DNA from: Mucidula mucida
Taxonomy: Eukaryota > Basidiomycota > Agaricomycetes > Agaricales > Physalacriaceae
Direction: 5' to 3'
Assembly: GCA_015501055.1 (NCBI GenBank)
Contig: JADNYV010000029.1
Location: 248,001 to 312,000 of the forward strand
Length of the DNA stretch: 64,000 nt
Below are positions 1 through 10,784 of this stretch, one piece after another (the stretch's first letter is position 1; the number at the start of each line of letters is the position of its first letter). The notes below the pieces were generated by a model. The model had not been told where the DNA came from. It saw only the letters and a program-made list of their open reading frames with translations, and did no database searches. The translations under genes were made by a program, and so were the position numbers.

Positions 1-1710
1 AGCGTCCCTGCCCCGCGAACTGGAGCCTAGAATGGCCCATCATCTACTTGGCTACTAAGCCGAACTGTCAAGGTCGTCTCGCAAATAGGCGCAGACATCG
101 CTCTGTTCCATAAGATGAGGGCGACATGGAATACACTCGTTGTTCTTGACGCTTCTTGCTTCGCCCTTCTTTTCTGGATACAATGCACCCGCTAACGCGA
201 GCAACAGTCGAGAATTCCGACATCGCCGTCCATATCTGACGAGGAGATGTGAATAAACGGTTGGCTCTGCTTGTTCAGCAAGGTCAATTAACCTCCATTC
301 GACGGAAATGCCGTCTCTGCGATGCGCTCTTGGCTTTGTACGCGTCATTTAGGCTTTCCTTCAGGTGCGTAGCTTGTAAAAGTTGACGACACCGTATGCT
401 CAACGAGGACTACTACAGATTCGCTTCAAGGATCCCTTGTTGCTCTGGGGCCCGCATGAACGCTCGGTTTCTTTACACCACTAGCGGCACCATCAAGCTC
501 CGGCATTTCAATGTTCATTACCTTGTCGACGGTTCTTCTTTTGCCTACTCATTGCTGTAAACGCAACGACGGTGCGACGGATATAGTTGATGATGCGCTG
601 TCCGTCTCGGCGAGTTTGGGTACGCTCTTCTGCTTCATTTATCGTTGAATGTCCCAATAAAACGGACAGCAGTCGGGAAGAAGATCGGCCTTCAAATTAT
701 CTCTAAACATACCAATGCGTAAATTTCTCAAGTTTGTCTCCGCCTACGGAATCCTCACAGTTCATCAGACTTTCTCTACGGCGTGCGGAATGGCATTGTA
801 GTGCGGACTGCCCAACTGGCACTAACATTGTTTTGAGCGCTGGAATGAAGGCTGCGGGAAAGTCATCAGATCTTATTTTTTTTTTGCAATAGATGTGTTA
901 CTTCGGCCAACGAAAGCATCGGCACGTCTACTGTAAGTAATCTTCCCAATTTGTTTGCGATAGTCACTTAGGCTATACCCAGACGCCTTGCTATCAAAAC
1001 CTAGACGTGAACTGGCTGTCAACAAGCAACTCTGAACGTGAGGCTATCCTTCTTCGCTTTGAATTCCTCTCGGCGTCCCAGAGGCGGGTCAGTACATTGC
1101 CTTGCAAACGAAGAACCTGGAGGAGGACCAATCGAACAATATTAGATCTCTAATCTCGCTACTTTGACGGAGACGGTGAAGTGGCATACGTCCTTGACCA
1201 GTCTCTCTGGCGAAAACCGTCGTTGTGTCGGCGGCTTTATGAGTGCCAAGAGCATCCTAGCCACTCGCCGCTTTCCATTTGGCTTGATGTCGCCAAGTTA
1301 GTGCAGTGCGGGATGTGTGGCAGCTGAGGGCGAAGAAGACTTGGTGCTATCCATTTTGACTGCTAGCTTGGAGTTGTTCTGCTTTTCAAATCCTAGTTTT
1401 AATGTTCAGGTGAGGACTTGACACTTAATCAAATCCGTTGTGGACCAAACTGACGCGCCTTTTCAATAGGGCCGCCAGTTACCTATTTTGTCAGTGCTAA
1501 ATGTTTACCGGTGGACAATGGGTCGCTCTGTTTGGCACAATTTGGTGCCTTCAATTTCTACAACACCGATAGCCACCCTCCCGTGACCGTTATTCTCTTT
1601 GTTTCCAGCACTCATTCAACACCCTCGCACTCCTGTATGTCCTGCTCATTGAATTGTATATCTGGCTGACGAGACGTTTAGACTATACTGCGCCGCGTTT
1701 ATCCAGCATC
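1..1710. other. gene-poor 5' stretch, possible relic
   Basis: No convincing gene. A 97-codon minus-strand open frame at 55-348 has no recognisable domain. The first roughly 70 bases resemble 30944-31025 (see findings), so the left edge may hold the end of a decayed gene or repeat. The final 100 bases are probably the promoter and leader of the F-box gene that follows. Confidence 0.4.
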
Positions 1711-3541
1711 ATGTCTTGGAGCGTGATTAGCGACCACCAATCCTCTAGCTCGCAGTCCGTCTTGCTCAAGAGTGATACCGCCTGGCTCGAGAATGATACC
1801 GCCTGGCTCGAGAGTGATACCGTCTGGCTCGAGAGTGATACCTCCTGGCTCGAGAGCGAGAACTCTCCACTCGACGATACGGTCCCTACGCCAAAGGACA
1901 ATCATCAGACTTTATCGCTTATGAAGACTCTTCCCTTCGACATCTCTCATCTTCTTTCCTCCAACGACCCGCCTTCGTCCCAGGATGCCGTCGTCGTTTT
2001 GGAATGTGTTCGTTTACTAGACGACCGCATTTCGCGATTGGATGTTGCGATAGCTGACGCACCATCCCTGGTCTCGTCTCCAGCCCGACAGTGCGAACCG
2101 TCTATAATCTTAGAAAATCAGAAGGCAGAGCGTGCGGACGTACATCGATTTCGTGGGCAGGTTCAGTCTGTTAATTCATACATACGTCTAGTGCCCCCGG
2201 AAATTTGGCAACTGATCTTCGTTTTTACCCGTCATTTTGATGGAGTGCTCGTCTTCAAGCTGGAAGACCCTGTCTACGTTATTGGCCGGGTGTGCCAACA
2301 ATGGCGCCGCACATCCCTTCGCTGCCCACAGTTATGGTCTCGACTCCGTGTTTACGGATCAAGGTTACTAGACTTACCACAGTGTGAATCCCGCCTCCGC
2401 ACAGTATTGGAGCGTTCATGCAGCGTTCCACTTGACTTCTCGTTCGCGTGCGGTTGCCGCCCAGACGTAGAGCGGGAGATGCCCGAGACGCTGATTTCGC
2501 TACTGATTCAGCATTCCGCGAGATGGCGATCCGCCCAGTTTTTGGAGATGACCCTCGGGGAGGCGCTGCTCCTTGGAATGTCCGTGGACTAGTTTCACAG
2601 CTCAAGTCCATTACCCTCGAACTGTCCTGGGAGAGGTCTGAATCTGAGCGCACAGACATGATCACGGCGTTTGAAATCGCGCCAGAGCTCTCGCGGGTGG
2701 TCTTGTGCGGTGTCCCGCTTGGACAGGTGGTGTTGGACTCGCGTACCAAGCAGAACCTCCAGTATCTGCGAGTTGGGCACGACGGGGCCGGCGAGGACCG
2801 CCTGCGGTTTTCCTCCCGTACTCCTTGCTTGTCCAACATCCTAGAGGACTATCCCGAATTGAGGAACGTCGATCTCCTTTGCGCTTCCAAATACGACTCT
2901 ATTACATGGTCCGAGCCTCCTCCGCTTAACACTCCCCGAACCGTCTACGCCAACCTTACATCCCTACGCGTCGTTGAAAGTGCTGGCTTCAACCTCATCT
3001 CGACCCCCAACCTCACAGACTTGGACGTAGGTTTAGACGGTCTGAATTACAATCAAGGACTATTCTCCTGTGTTATCAGCCTCTTGCAGTATTCGGGCTG
3101 TCATCTTTCTTCTCTTCATCTACACTTCGCCGAGTGGGACGAGGAGTCAATGGGTGTGCTGCTGGGGCTCGTTCCAGAGTTGGAGACGCTGTCGATCTCG
3201 TCTGGGGGCTTGCAGGGAATTGATGAGATGATGATGCTTTCAAGTCCTACTTGTACGAGTCGGAAGATGGTGCGGGTGTCAGGCCGATGCATGTCCCACG
3301 GTTGAGGGAGCTGTGTATCCGCTTGGACGCGGCAGTGGGGAGTAAGGCCGAGTGGACGTTTGTCAGTAGGGTGTTTGTGGATATGGTGGCTATGCGTGCA
3401 AAGTGTGGGTTGGAGGTTGTGAGCCTGAGCGGCGTGTGTGAAGGGCTGTTCCCGCAATTGCTGTCGAAAGACTGGGAGGGGCAGTGGAAGGATATGAAAG
3501 AGAGGGGGTTGATTGAAGCATGTGTGTCGAACTATAGCTGA
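1711..3541 (+). pseudogene. F-box/LRR protein gene with two frameshifts
   Basis: F-box proteins act as substrate adaptors of SCF ubiquitin ligases; this copy belongs to the large basidiomycete F-box/LRR family. The ATG at 1711 follows a plausible leader, and the frame runs to 2592. An N-terminal region carries four copies of a seven-residue repeat (D-T-x-W-L-E-S/N). The F-box core follows with the motifs LVPPEIWQLIF, VCQQWR and CPQLWSRL. The reading then jumps to another frame near 2585 (starting RGLVSQLKSITLEL) and to a third near 3227 (starting FKSYLYESEDG), ending at the stop at 3541. No intron with GT-AG borders of usual size fits either jump without deleting conserved sequence, so I read them as indels. 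Family members nearby have no introns in the body. The alternative is assembly error, made less likely by the clean housekeeping genes in the window. Confidence 0.72.
1771..1858 (+). repeat. 21-bp tandem repeat, about four copies
   Basis: Four tandem 21-base units encode D-T-A-W-L-E-N/S style heptads inside the F-box gene. Units differ by single substitutions, mostly at one codon (Ala/Val/Ser). The repeat keeps frame, so it expanded as protein-coding DNA. It precedes the F-box and probably forms a flexible acidic/aromatic arm. Confidence 0.85.
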
Positions 3542-4017
3542 TGTTTCTTTGTTGCGGCTGTTATGCTGGTGTACCTGTACTTCTCAATTTGATGTATCCA
3601 AATGTTTAAATTTTTGTTCTACGCAGACTGAACCTCAATAAAGGATGTTCAAACTCACCCGCGACACGTTCGTTACGCGAGCCCTTTCGTAAGTCGGCCA
3701 GTAAGAAGCGGGAGACGAATCCCAGCTTTGCCAGTTCCGTCGGTTGAAGAAAAGTAGGCTTGAGAATGTGAAATGTCGTGCAGTTTGGTGAGCTACCTGC
3801 AGGGATTTATTGATTGAACAAATTGAAAACCTACATACGAATATATCGGGCTGATGAGCTAGATGCGTAAAAATGCGAATATATATTCGATGAGCGGCGA
3901 CACGAAATATTTTACGACAGCAACAATCAAGCAATGCGACGAAAAAGAAAGCAAAACATCTAGAGATGGCGCACTATGTTTTTTGTCAAGTACCTGCAAG
4001 CGACGTTCCAACTCTTC
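3542..4017. other. intergenic between convergent F-box genes
   Basis: The 3' flanks of two convergent F-box genes meet here. An AATAAA-like motif (caataaagg, near 3636) could serve the upstream gene. A 99-codon minus-strand frame has no domain and is probably chance. Confidence 0.4.
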
Positions 4018-5097
4018 TTAAACCTCTTGAGTGACATCCTCCCAGCCATCTGCGAGAAGAAAGTCGTTCTCACGAACGATATCAAAACGATGTCCTGGGC
4101 AATCGCCCTTGTAAAAACCCCTTCTTCGATCCTTCGTAAAGCAGATACTCTCCCTGACAGCATCTGCCAATGTTAAACCGTATTCCGTCGTGAATGGCGG
4201 TTCTACTGACAGGTTCGTAGAACACAATTCGTTGGAGCGGACGTAGAGACGCTGGGACAGATTGCGAAGAACCCATGGACTGTACGTGGGCACCATGTCG
4301 TCCTTCGTCGCGTACTTCAGAGACGACGGCGGATACAACCAGTCTTTGAAGATCAGGTTAAGTTGCCGATCCGTAAAGCGCTTCGTCTTTCTCCTCGTCA
4401 TAAAACGACTTATCCTCCGCAAGCCTATACAGCACCCTGAATATCTCAAGCATACCCAATATCTCAAGCTTTCCCACTTTGTCATCGACCATGCCCTCAA
4501 AGTCCCAGCCCTCCGAATCGGAGTCGTCAAAGTCGTTTTCGCTGATCAGTTCCTCCAGGGCGTCTTTCCGCATCCGAGCATAGTGGTGTTTGAGAGCAGC
4601 CATGTCAAGGGGAAGTATAGCGCTCGGCGTCTCTTCTGAGAAGTCACCAAGGATGATGAGTCGATCCCCAGCCCAAGAACCGCATTCTTTGCGGGCAAAC
4701 GGTGCCCAGAGGGCTTTCAGACGGCGCAAGCCGACCGCCCAGCAGTATCGGGACGCAAGGCAGAATGCAAGAACGTCGTAGTATTTTCCCAAATGCCCCA
4801 ATATCTGCGCATGAATTTCCGGAGGCAGATTCATTAACTTTCTGAGCCCCGTAGTCAGTAAAAACAACTGAGGGAAGAAAAGATCCCACGTGTTAGATTC
4901 TCGTAGTATGAGCACGGAGATTTCTGGAATTTGAGTTCGAGGGGATCGTCAGGAAAAGGTACATTCGGTGCTGCGAGCAGCCTAACCAAGTCGCGTCGGA
5001 AGACGTCGGAATGTAGCTCGTCCATTGTGACATCGGCGAAGACCTCTTCCGAGTATATGCATTTGTCGATGTTGAACAGCCGGAAACATTGGCCCAT
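4018..5097 (-). pseudogene. F-box-type protein, one intron, one frameshift
   Basis: This belongs to a common but unnamed basidiomycete family whose members start MGQ/N-Y-x-x-x-x-NIDK, contain an F-box-like segment, and end with G-x-R-F-D-I. Exon 1 (5097-4916) begins MGQCFRLFNIDK. A 74-base intron at 4915-4842 (gtgctc...ctcag, with a ctaac branch) joins phase-correctly to KLMNLPPEIHAQILGHLG, the F-box. The text continues through CGSWAGDRLIILGD to an acidic DSDSEGWDFEG stretch. Near 4376 the frame must shift by one base to continue into FTDRQLNLIFKDWLYPP, WVLRNLSQRLYVRSNEL and the terminal GHRFDIV. That single indel truncates the product, although both halves are well preserved, so inactivation is recent or the base is mis-called. 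Confidence 0.68.
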
Positions 5098-6258
5098 TTC
5101 ATGGCCAAGAAGAACCTAGCCGCGGCAATTCAGATACTACTGCGACGCGTCCACGTCCGCCTTCCCAGCGACACCAGATTGTGATCGACGTCAATGAGAG
5201 GCAGTATAGGATCGGGGAATTAAGTGTAGTGCAATTTTCCGTTGGCGCTCAGCGCTCTCAGCTGGGGGTACGTGTTCAAGTTGATCACCAAGCACAGCCA
5301 CGAACATGAGTCACGCGGCACGTAGTAAGCCAATTTTTCCTTCCTCCAGTTTTGTCGCCTTCAGCTGCCAGCAGTCTGGAGGCGATCTGGTAATTTCTCA
5401 AACTCTACATGCAACTCAACAGCTTGGCTCTATGCCACTCCGTTCGTATGGTAACTTTCATGCGTCACGGAGCTACTGGTCGTCCGGGTTCTCTGTTCAT
5501 ACTCTTCACTGAATCGTTGCAACTTGAACTAACGTCCCCCACGATATTCGCCCAAACTATAACGCGTTTTGTAGTCATCTGCCCTTTCTGATGCTATGCT
5601 TCGCGGATACTTCTAGACTTCTGGTTCCACCGGGCCTTGCTCTCAGGCTTCAGCTGGGCATCTGCTTGTCAATCTGTGGATAATGACATACATCAGTGTT
5701 CCAGTCAAATGGAAAATGAGGTCTGTACTTTCCTTCATTGATCCTGTCCCGCTCGCCTTATAAATGATACGTAGATTTCGCGTATCTTCACTGCTAAGGT
5801 TCACTCACCTTCGTTGCATGGGATATATTACTGCGGGATGGACATCTCATCTGGGCAAGAATTCTGAATTTTTTGGTAGAGCCACTCCCGTCATGGTCTG
5901 ATGTTTGATGTCTGCGCCACACTTCTAGTTAAAGTGACAAGTATGTGACCAAGAGAACCTTTTTCGAGTCGATCTACTGGGGACGATGTGCTATCGTAGT
6001 CCTTTCCTGCGGGCTGCGTGCATAATGTTTGACAGGCAGACTCAAAACGGCAAACAAAGAGATGTCACGCCCCTTTTGTTTGTTGCTCTTTGTGTCAATA
6101 ATAATTTCACTGGTCCTGGGCGTACTGTTCTCTCTACAACCACCATCGACACATCTACTATTTTATTTTGTGAGTTGACTGTCTTGTCTCAGCATCGGCA
6201 ACCTACTAACGCTCGATATCTGTCAAGCTCACTTCTCAGTCCTTGCATTGCCAACACG
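5098..6258. other. intergenic, possible decayed reading frame
   Basis: This stretch separates divergent F-box genes. On the minus strand around 5330-5121 a broken reading (CLVINLNTYPQLRALSANG ... WTRRS) resembles leucine-rich coding sequence but is cut by stops. The frame of the next gene is open from 5986, but its first good start is at 6259. Confidence 0.35.
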
Positions 6259-7677
6259 ATGCCTTCGTTACCATTTACTCCGTCGTATAGCAGTAACGGC
6301 GATAGCCTTGTGCTTTCCTCGCCTATATCCCACCCCAGCGCATCGTATTCCCTCGACGATAAAACATGTTATATTGAAACCCTGCCCACCGAGGTCCTAC
6401 TTTCGGTTTTCAGCTTCCTAAACCCCGGCGATGTCTTCGACCCGTCCGCTTCCCAGTGGGTTCTGGGCCGTGTTTGTCGACAATGGTCCCAAGTCGCTAC
6501 AGCGTGTTACGACCTCTGGAGATGCATCACAGTCACGGTCTTCTCCGCGGTTTGGTGTCCCGATGCTGTTGGCATTTTACGTGAAGTCGTATCGCGCTCT
6601 GGGGAGCACCCTTTGCACATCACGTTCGATATGAACAGTATCGACATGACCAGTGAAGACTTTGGGCACGAGATCTACAACCAGGATGGAACGCTCATAC
6701 TGCCGTTCTTCGAAGACAGGTCCTTGCAGCTCTTGGCCGTTCTTATGGACGCATCACCACGCTGGGTCTCTGCAGACTTGCGCGGCCTTGTACCGAGCTG
6801 CGCGAGGGCACTCGATGCAGTAACGGAGAGGTTACCTCGACTTGAGGCTCTCAGTATTGAATGTGATCAAAGCGTGCAAGTAAAGCTTTATGCTTTTTGT
6901 AATGCTCCACGTCTACGCGCGGTCTACATTGACTATGCCCCAGTCCAGACGATGGATACCCGCTCGTTGGTGTCTCTTGTTTGCCCGTCAGGTTGCTTCT
7001 CCATGGAAATGCTCAGCGAGTGTCCGAAATTGGAAAGTCTGACGGCTTACGGAATCATACCATCGTCTCGCGATGCGGGGAGGCGCAGGACGTTGACGAG
7101 CATCACCTATATCAGTCTCGGACACGACGACCAGCTGAATTTCCTCGAATCACCGAATCTTATTGAGCTGGAGCTCGCCCAATCCGTTTGCCCCGAGCTT
7201 ACTGTGACCAACTTTCTGGAACATTCTCGATGCCCACTGCGGAAGTTGTCTCTTCTTTTGTGCCAATGTGACTGCCTACAGTTGGTGGATATATTCCACC
7301 TTACGCCGACGGTAGAGGAGATTGTTATCGAGTTCGATGACTTCTTCTGCTACTTCCATGATGATTCGTCCTCAGAGGACAGCGACTCCGATGATGATGA
7401 TGTGAATCGGTACTTAGATGAAGCGTGGAGGCGACGGGAAAGAGGACTCCGTGTTGGTTTGGAATCGTTGATGGGTTTCATTGGCGCCATGAAGACGCTA
7501 CCTGCCAGTGATCCCCCCATTTTATTACCTTTCCTCAGACGGTTCGCTCTGTCTTTCGAATTTGCGGAGTCTGATGAGGCGCAGCTCCTGGAACGCACCT
7601 TCTCTCAGCATAGTATCGAACAGGCTTTCCTGCTCAGAGACGTTGTTTTTTCCTTAAAGGTTAATGGCGACGTGTAG
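6259..7677 (+). CDS. F-box/LRR protein (intact)
   Basis: Single-exon gene of 472 codons and the only undamaged member of the F-box group in the first 10 kb. The frame is open further upstream, but ATG 6259 (MPSLPFTPSYSS) is the first start just ahead of the conserved region. The F-box lies at about residues 43-90: IETLPTEVLLSVFSFL, then VLGRVCRQWSQVATACYDLW. Irregular leucine-rich segments follow (CPKLESLTAYG, LNFLESPNLIELEL, CPLRKLSLLL). A strongly acidic patch of Asp/Ser (DSDSDDDD) sits near residue 380. The product is expected to work in the nucleus or cytosol as an SCF substrate receptor bound to Skp1; the substrate is unknown. An aataaat motif about 90 bases past the stop could direct polyadenylation. 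Confidence 0.8.
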   Translation: MPSLPFTPSYSSNGDSLVLSSPISHPSASYSLDDKTCYIETLPTEVLLSVFSFLNPGDVFDPSASQWVLGRVCRQWSQVATACYDLWRCITVTVFSAVWCPDAVGILREVVSRSGEHPLHITFDMNSIDMTSEDFGHEIYNQDGTLILPFFEDRSLQLLAVLMDASPRWVSADLRGLVPSCARALDAVTERLPRLEALSIECDQSVQVKLYAFCNAPRLRAVYIDYAPVQTMDTRSLVSLVCPSGCFSMEMLSECPKLESLTAYGIIPSSRDAGRRRTLTSITYISLGHDDQLNFLESPNLIELELAQSVCPELTVTNFLEHSRCPLRKLSLLLCQCDCLQLVDIFHLTPTVEEIVIEFDDFFCYFHDDSSSEDSDSDDDDVNRYLDEAWRRRERGLRVGLESLMGFIGAMKTLPASDPPILLPFLRRFALSFEFAESDEAQLLERTFSQHSIEQAFLLRDVVFSLKVNGDV

Positions 7678-8009
7678 TTCAACTACTTGCCACACCATGT
7701 TGTATATACATTTATCGCACTCATACTTCATCCGTCCTCAGTTTCAACCCATGTCATATGTACCATAGGCCAATAAATATCATCGACGATTCTACAGAAT
7801 TTTCTTCAACATTAGACCTAACGGTTGCACTATCCAAGAGTCAGCTAAACTGCTCTCAAGGCTAACAAGGAGTACTACTTATTAACAAAGAAGTGAAACG
7901 CAGCCAAGAACAGGAAATTGAGGATAATCGACCACAACTTAGAAGCGGCTTCGTTCCGCAACGGAGGATCGATGGTGAGCTCCCGAATATACGGCAGTAG
8001 CTCATCTCA
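7678..8009. other. 3' flank plus lost C-terminal frame of orphan gene
   Basis: Contains the downstream region of the intact F-box gene and, on the minus strand at 8006-7875, the 43-codon open extension of the orphan gene with a hydrophobic C-terminus, separated from it by two consecutive stops. Confidence 0.35.
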
Positions 8010-8406
8010 TTACTGCGGAACCACATATACGAACTTTCCTCTGAAGCCCGGGATATCACGCGTGGTGAACCGGGGGGTCTGAACGTGAGGCGCAATATAG
8101 TTCATTACGCTCTGCGTAGAAATATGTCTCATCAGTATCATAAGCCCGCTTAAACTAGAGTCGAATTTCGCTTACGGAAAGAGTTGGCTGAAGAAGGGCG
8201 CTGCGCGCTACAGCGAGTGGCAGACGATCTCCTAAGTGTATTATAACGACCGTATCAGGAATCTTCCCGACATCGGCGGTCGTGTTCGATGGGATTGGTT
8301 TAGGGCGGTAGTAGTGCGTTCCGAGAACGAGGGTTCGATTCAAAGTCTCGCGTTGAGGAAACGACCCAGTCAGAGGGGCTGGATTGGAATCTGCTGCTGT
8401 CGACAT
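8010..8406 (-). CDS. hypothetical small protein, two exons
   Basis: Not recognised. ATG at 8406 (MSTAADSNPAPLTG) opens a 77-codon exon. A clean intron at 8175-8112 (gtaagc...acgcag, 64 bases) joins in phase to SVMNYIAPHVQTPRF, and the product stops at TAA 8010 after about 110 residues. Directly after the tandem stops TAA-TGA the same frame stays open for 43 codons. It reads LPYIRELTIDPPLRNEA followed by a hydrophobic stretch (LWSIILNFLFLAAFHFF) and a stop at 7875. That tail looks like a tail-anchor membrane segment, suggesting that the ancestral protein was longer and that this copy lost it. It could also be a chance frame; no family was identified. Confidence 0.4.
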
Positions 8407-8937
8407 GATTATGATGAGGTGAGTTATTGCCACAGTGCGAAAGTGACTTTAGTATAAGTAGTCGACGAAGAAAGGCTCTTTGACGTCGCGTATGCACAAA
8501 GAGAACATTGACATGCCAGCCGGACGGAAAGAATGAAAGGAAAGCTACATGCAGTGGCAACAGTACTACATCGTGGTTTGGTCGAAGCTTGATAAGTGCT
8601 GGATAAGTATTTTAAGTATGAGGCGCGACGATATGTAACAAGATCAACATGAAAGGGTCAAAATGCCGCCCTGCCTTAAGGCCCTTCCCGACTTCCGGAA
8701 CTGCCGGGTTGCCAAACGATATGTAAAGTTTCGAGCAGCCTCGTTCCCGCAACGTCCTTACTTCACGCTTTTCGTCCTTCTCCGAAGTACAAAAGCTCTG
8801 AATAAGTTCCTTCTACCCGTCGTTTCTCCACGGGCTATCAATAAGTGTTGTCGTTGTGAGCACAAGAGTTGTATCATGCATGACCGTCAATTGAAACGTC
8901 GTACAGGCTTCACCTCCTACCAGCCCATACGGAAGCC
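8407..8937. other. intergenic, divergent promoters
   Basis: No gene seen. This is the spacer between the orphan minus-strand gene and the next F-box pseudogene. Open frames here lack recognisable domains. Confidence 0.35.
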
Positions 8938-10248
8938 ATGCCCAGACCCAACGCACTCGAATTACGCGGCGCTGTCGCGTCGGAGGCGCGCGCATCCTGT
9001 ACCGTGACCGCGGACCCAATCCTCCTTCCCGACAAAGACCAATCTCCAATTCAGCAAATCCCCGTCGAGCTCTTAGAGGCCATATTCTTCCAAGCCATTT
9101 CCATCTCTCCAGAAGACTATTCTTTGCAACCTCAATGGGTACTGCGGCAAGTGTGTCGCTTATGGCGGAACGTATGCACGTCGAGTCCCAGACTGTGGAA
9201 GGAACTCTGTGTAAAGGTTCACACGGCAGCCAAGCTTCGAGACGCGAAGTCATTGTTGTGGCTCGCACTGTTGTGTACGAAGGAGGTGGACCTGGTCATT
9301 ACATTCGACACGACCTCGAGTGCGTCTGATCTGGCTTTGACCTTACTGGACCTACTCACGAGGCGGAGCCGTCAATGGCGCACTATCCATTTCATCAGCC
9401 TCGATGCGGCTTGCACACGCGCACTCACTAGGGTTCGAGGTAGCCTTCCCCGACTCCGAGAGCTGCATATAGACTCTACGCCAGATGCTCGGGTCTATGA
9501 AGAGATTGCTGCCTTCACACACGCGCCGCTCCTCGAGGGGCTATACCTCAATGGCGCGCGGATGAATGCCAGTCGTTGTATCCTCAGCTGAAGCGGTTCA
9601 GCGTGATGGGTGCGACTTATAGATCCTCGTTAGTTAGCGTCCTACGTGAATGTCCTCGCCTTGAGCAGATCACGATGCAAAGCAGGGCACCATCGTTTGA
9701 GTGCGCTGTCTCTCGAACCCTAAAGGCGCTCACGTTATGGAGCGCTCCTTCCGATTTGGCGCTGGTCCATCTACCAAACCTCTGCCATCTCGATATCAGT
9801 GGATTTTCCATCACCCGCCCTTCCATTTATCCTCGACTTTATCAAGAGTTCGCAATGCCCATTGGTCGACCTTCGAGTCGTCAACTGTGATCTCTCTGTG
9901 GGTAGCTTGATAGACGTACTCAAGTTGGTGCCACTCCTCGAACACCTCGAGATCGGGTTCCAGGGCATCGTATCTCAGTCCGGGGGTCTTTGTCGCAAAT
10001 GTTGACCAAGCTTTATTGCGGACAATGTTTGCTTTAGGGGGAGTGGAGCGTGAAGATGCCATGGGGTATTTGTGCTCGTCCCAAAGCTTCGCACTCTGGA
10101 CATCAGCTTGGCGTCGGGATGCGGTTCGGAATCACAGTACACCTTTCATAGATCTGTAAAAGTCATTGCAATGCTTCGACGCAGGCATGCACAGAACCAG
10201 ATGGCGACAAGCTATTCGTTTGGCCTTGAGGTCATATTTATAGGTTGA
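8938..10248 (+). pseudogene. F-box/LRR pseudogene, at least three indels
   Basis: The N-terminal half is open from ATG 8938 to 9591 and holds the F-box (IQQIPVELLEAIFFQAI, WVLRQVCRLWRNV, SSPRLWKEL). The C-terminal half is scattered over other frames. It can be compared directly with a 90%-like inverted copy at 32964-34052, whose frame is continuous. Relative to that copy this gene lost one base near 9562, two near 9813 and at least one more near 9980, and it carries further changes near 10060. The end (GGT TGA, 10248) is placed by homology. The gene was therefore a single-exon F-box/LRR gene of about 435 codons. The copies show that the damage here came after the duplication. Confidence 0.78.
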
Positions 10249-10470
10249 ATCGGAGACAGGCCTTGAGCGAATGGGGAGCAAAGTCGAGTCGCGCGCGTTC
10301 GGTTATCAGCCCAGGTCGCGCGTAGAAACAATGTTAGATAAAACTTGATAATGCATCAAGACAGAAATCATTTGTATTGAGAGAATGTTTGATGTATAGT
10401 ACAAGTTGAAGAATGGTGCGTATCAGACGCCACTAGTACGGCAAGATGGTGATATTAAGCCCATCCTGGA
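9379..10470 (+). repeat. inverted segmental duplication, copy A
   Basis: About 1.09 kb matches 32964-34052 in inverted orientation, with scattered substitutions and small indels. The match starts mid-gene at cgcactat (9379) and runs past the stop into 3' flank up to about 10470 (gcaagatggtgatattaag). Only the last two thirds of the gene and its downstream region are duplicated. Confidence 0.85.
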
Positions 10471-10784
10471 GAGACCGTTCCGAAAACTATATGTATTGAA
10501 TACATTAGGTACCCTCTACATACTATACTGCCCATCCGGACCAGATTATGTGCCCTATAGGGTGATCCGGTTACTTTTTTTGGCCGCGAGTAGCATGAAA
10601 GGCTGAGATATATTGTGGCGCAAGTCCTCCCACTCTTAACGAGTACGATTACGCTCAGACCTGAAAGATCACTACACAAAGCGTACAATTGTGCGCATAC
10701 ATATAAAATGAGTGATACATGATAAATAACAGCCTACTCACAATTAAACCAAACCCCAAATTAGATAGCAACCAACACAGTCCG
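10249..10784. other. intergenic, duplicated flank then 3' flank of MSS4
   Basis: The first 220 bases belong to the duplicated segment shared with 32964-33178. The rest is the downstream region of the PIP5-kinase gene. No gene is seen. Confidence 0.45.

Noticed and set aside
2530..2605. An intron explaining the first frame change in the F-box gene at 1711-3541
   Set aside because: GT-AG pairs near the seam either give the wrong phase, are only 17 bases long, or would remove the conserved LLIQHSARWRS segment.
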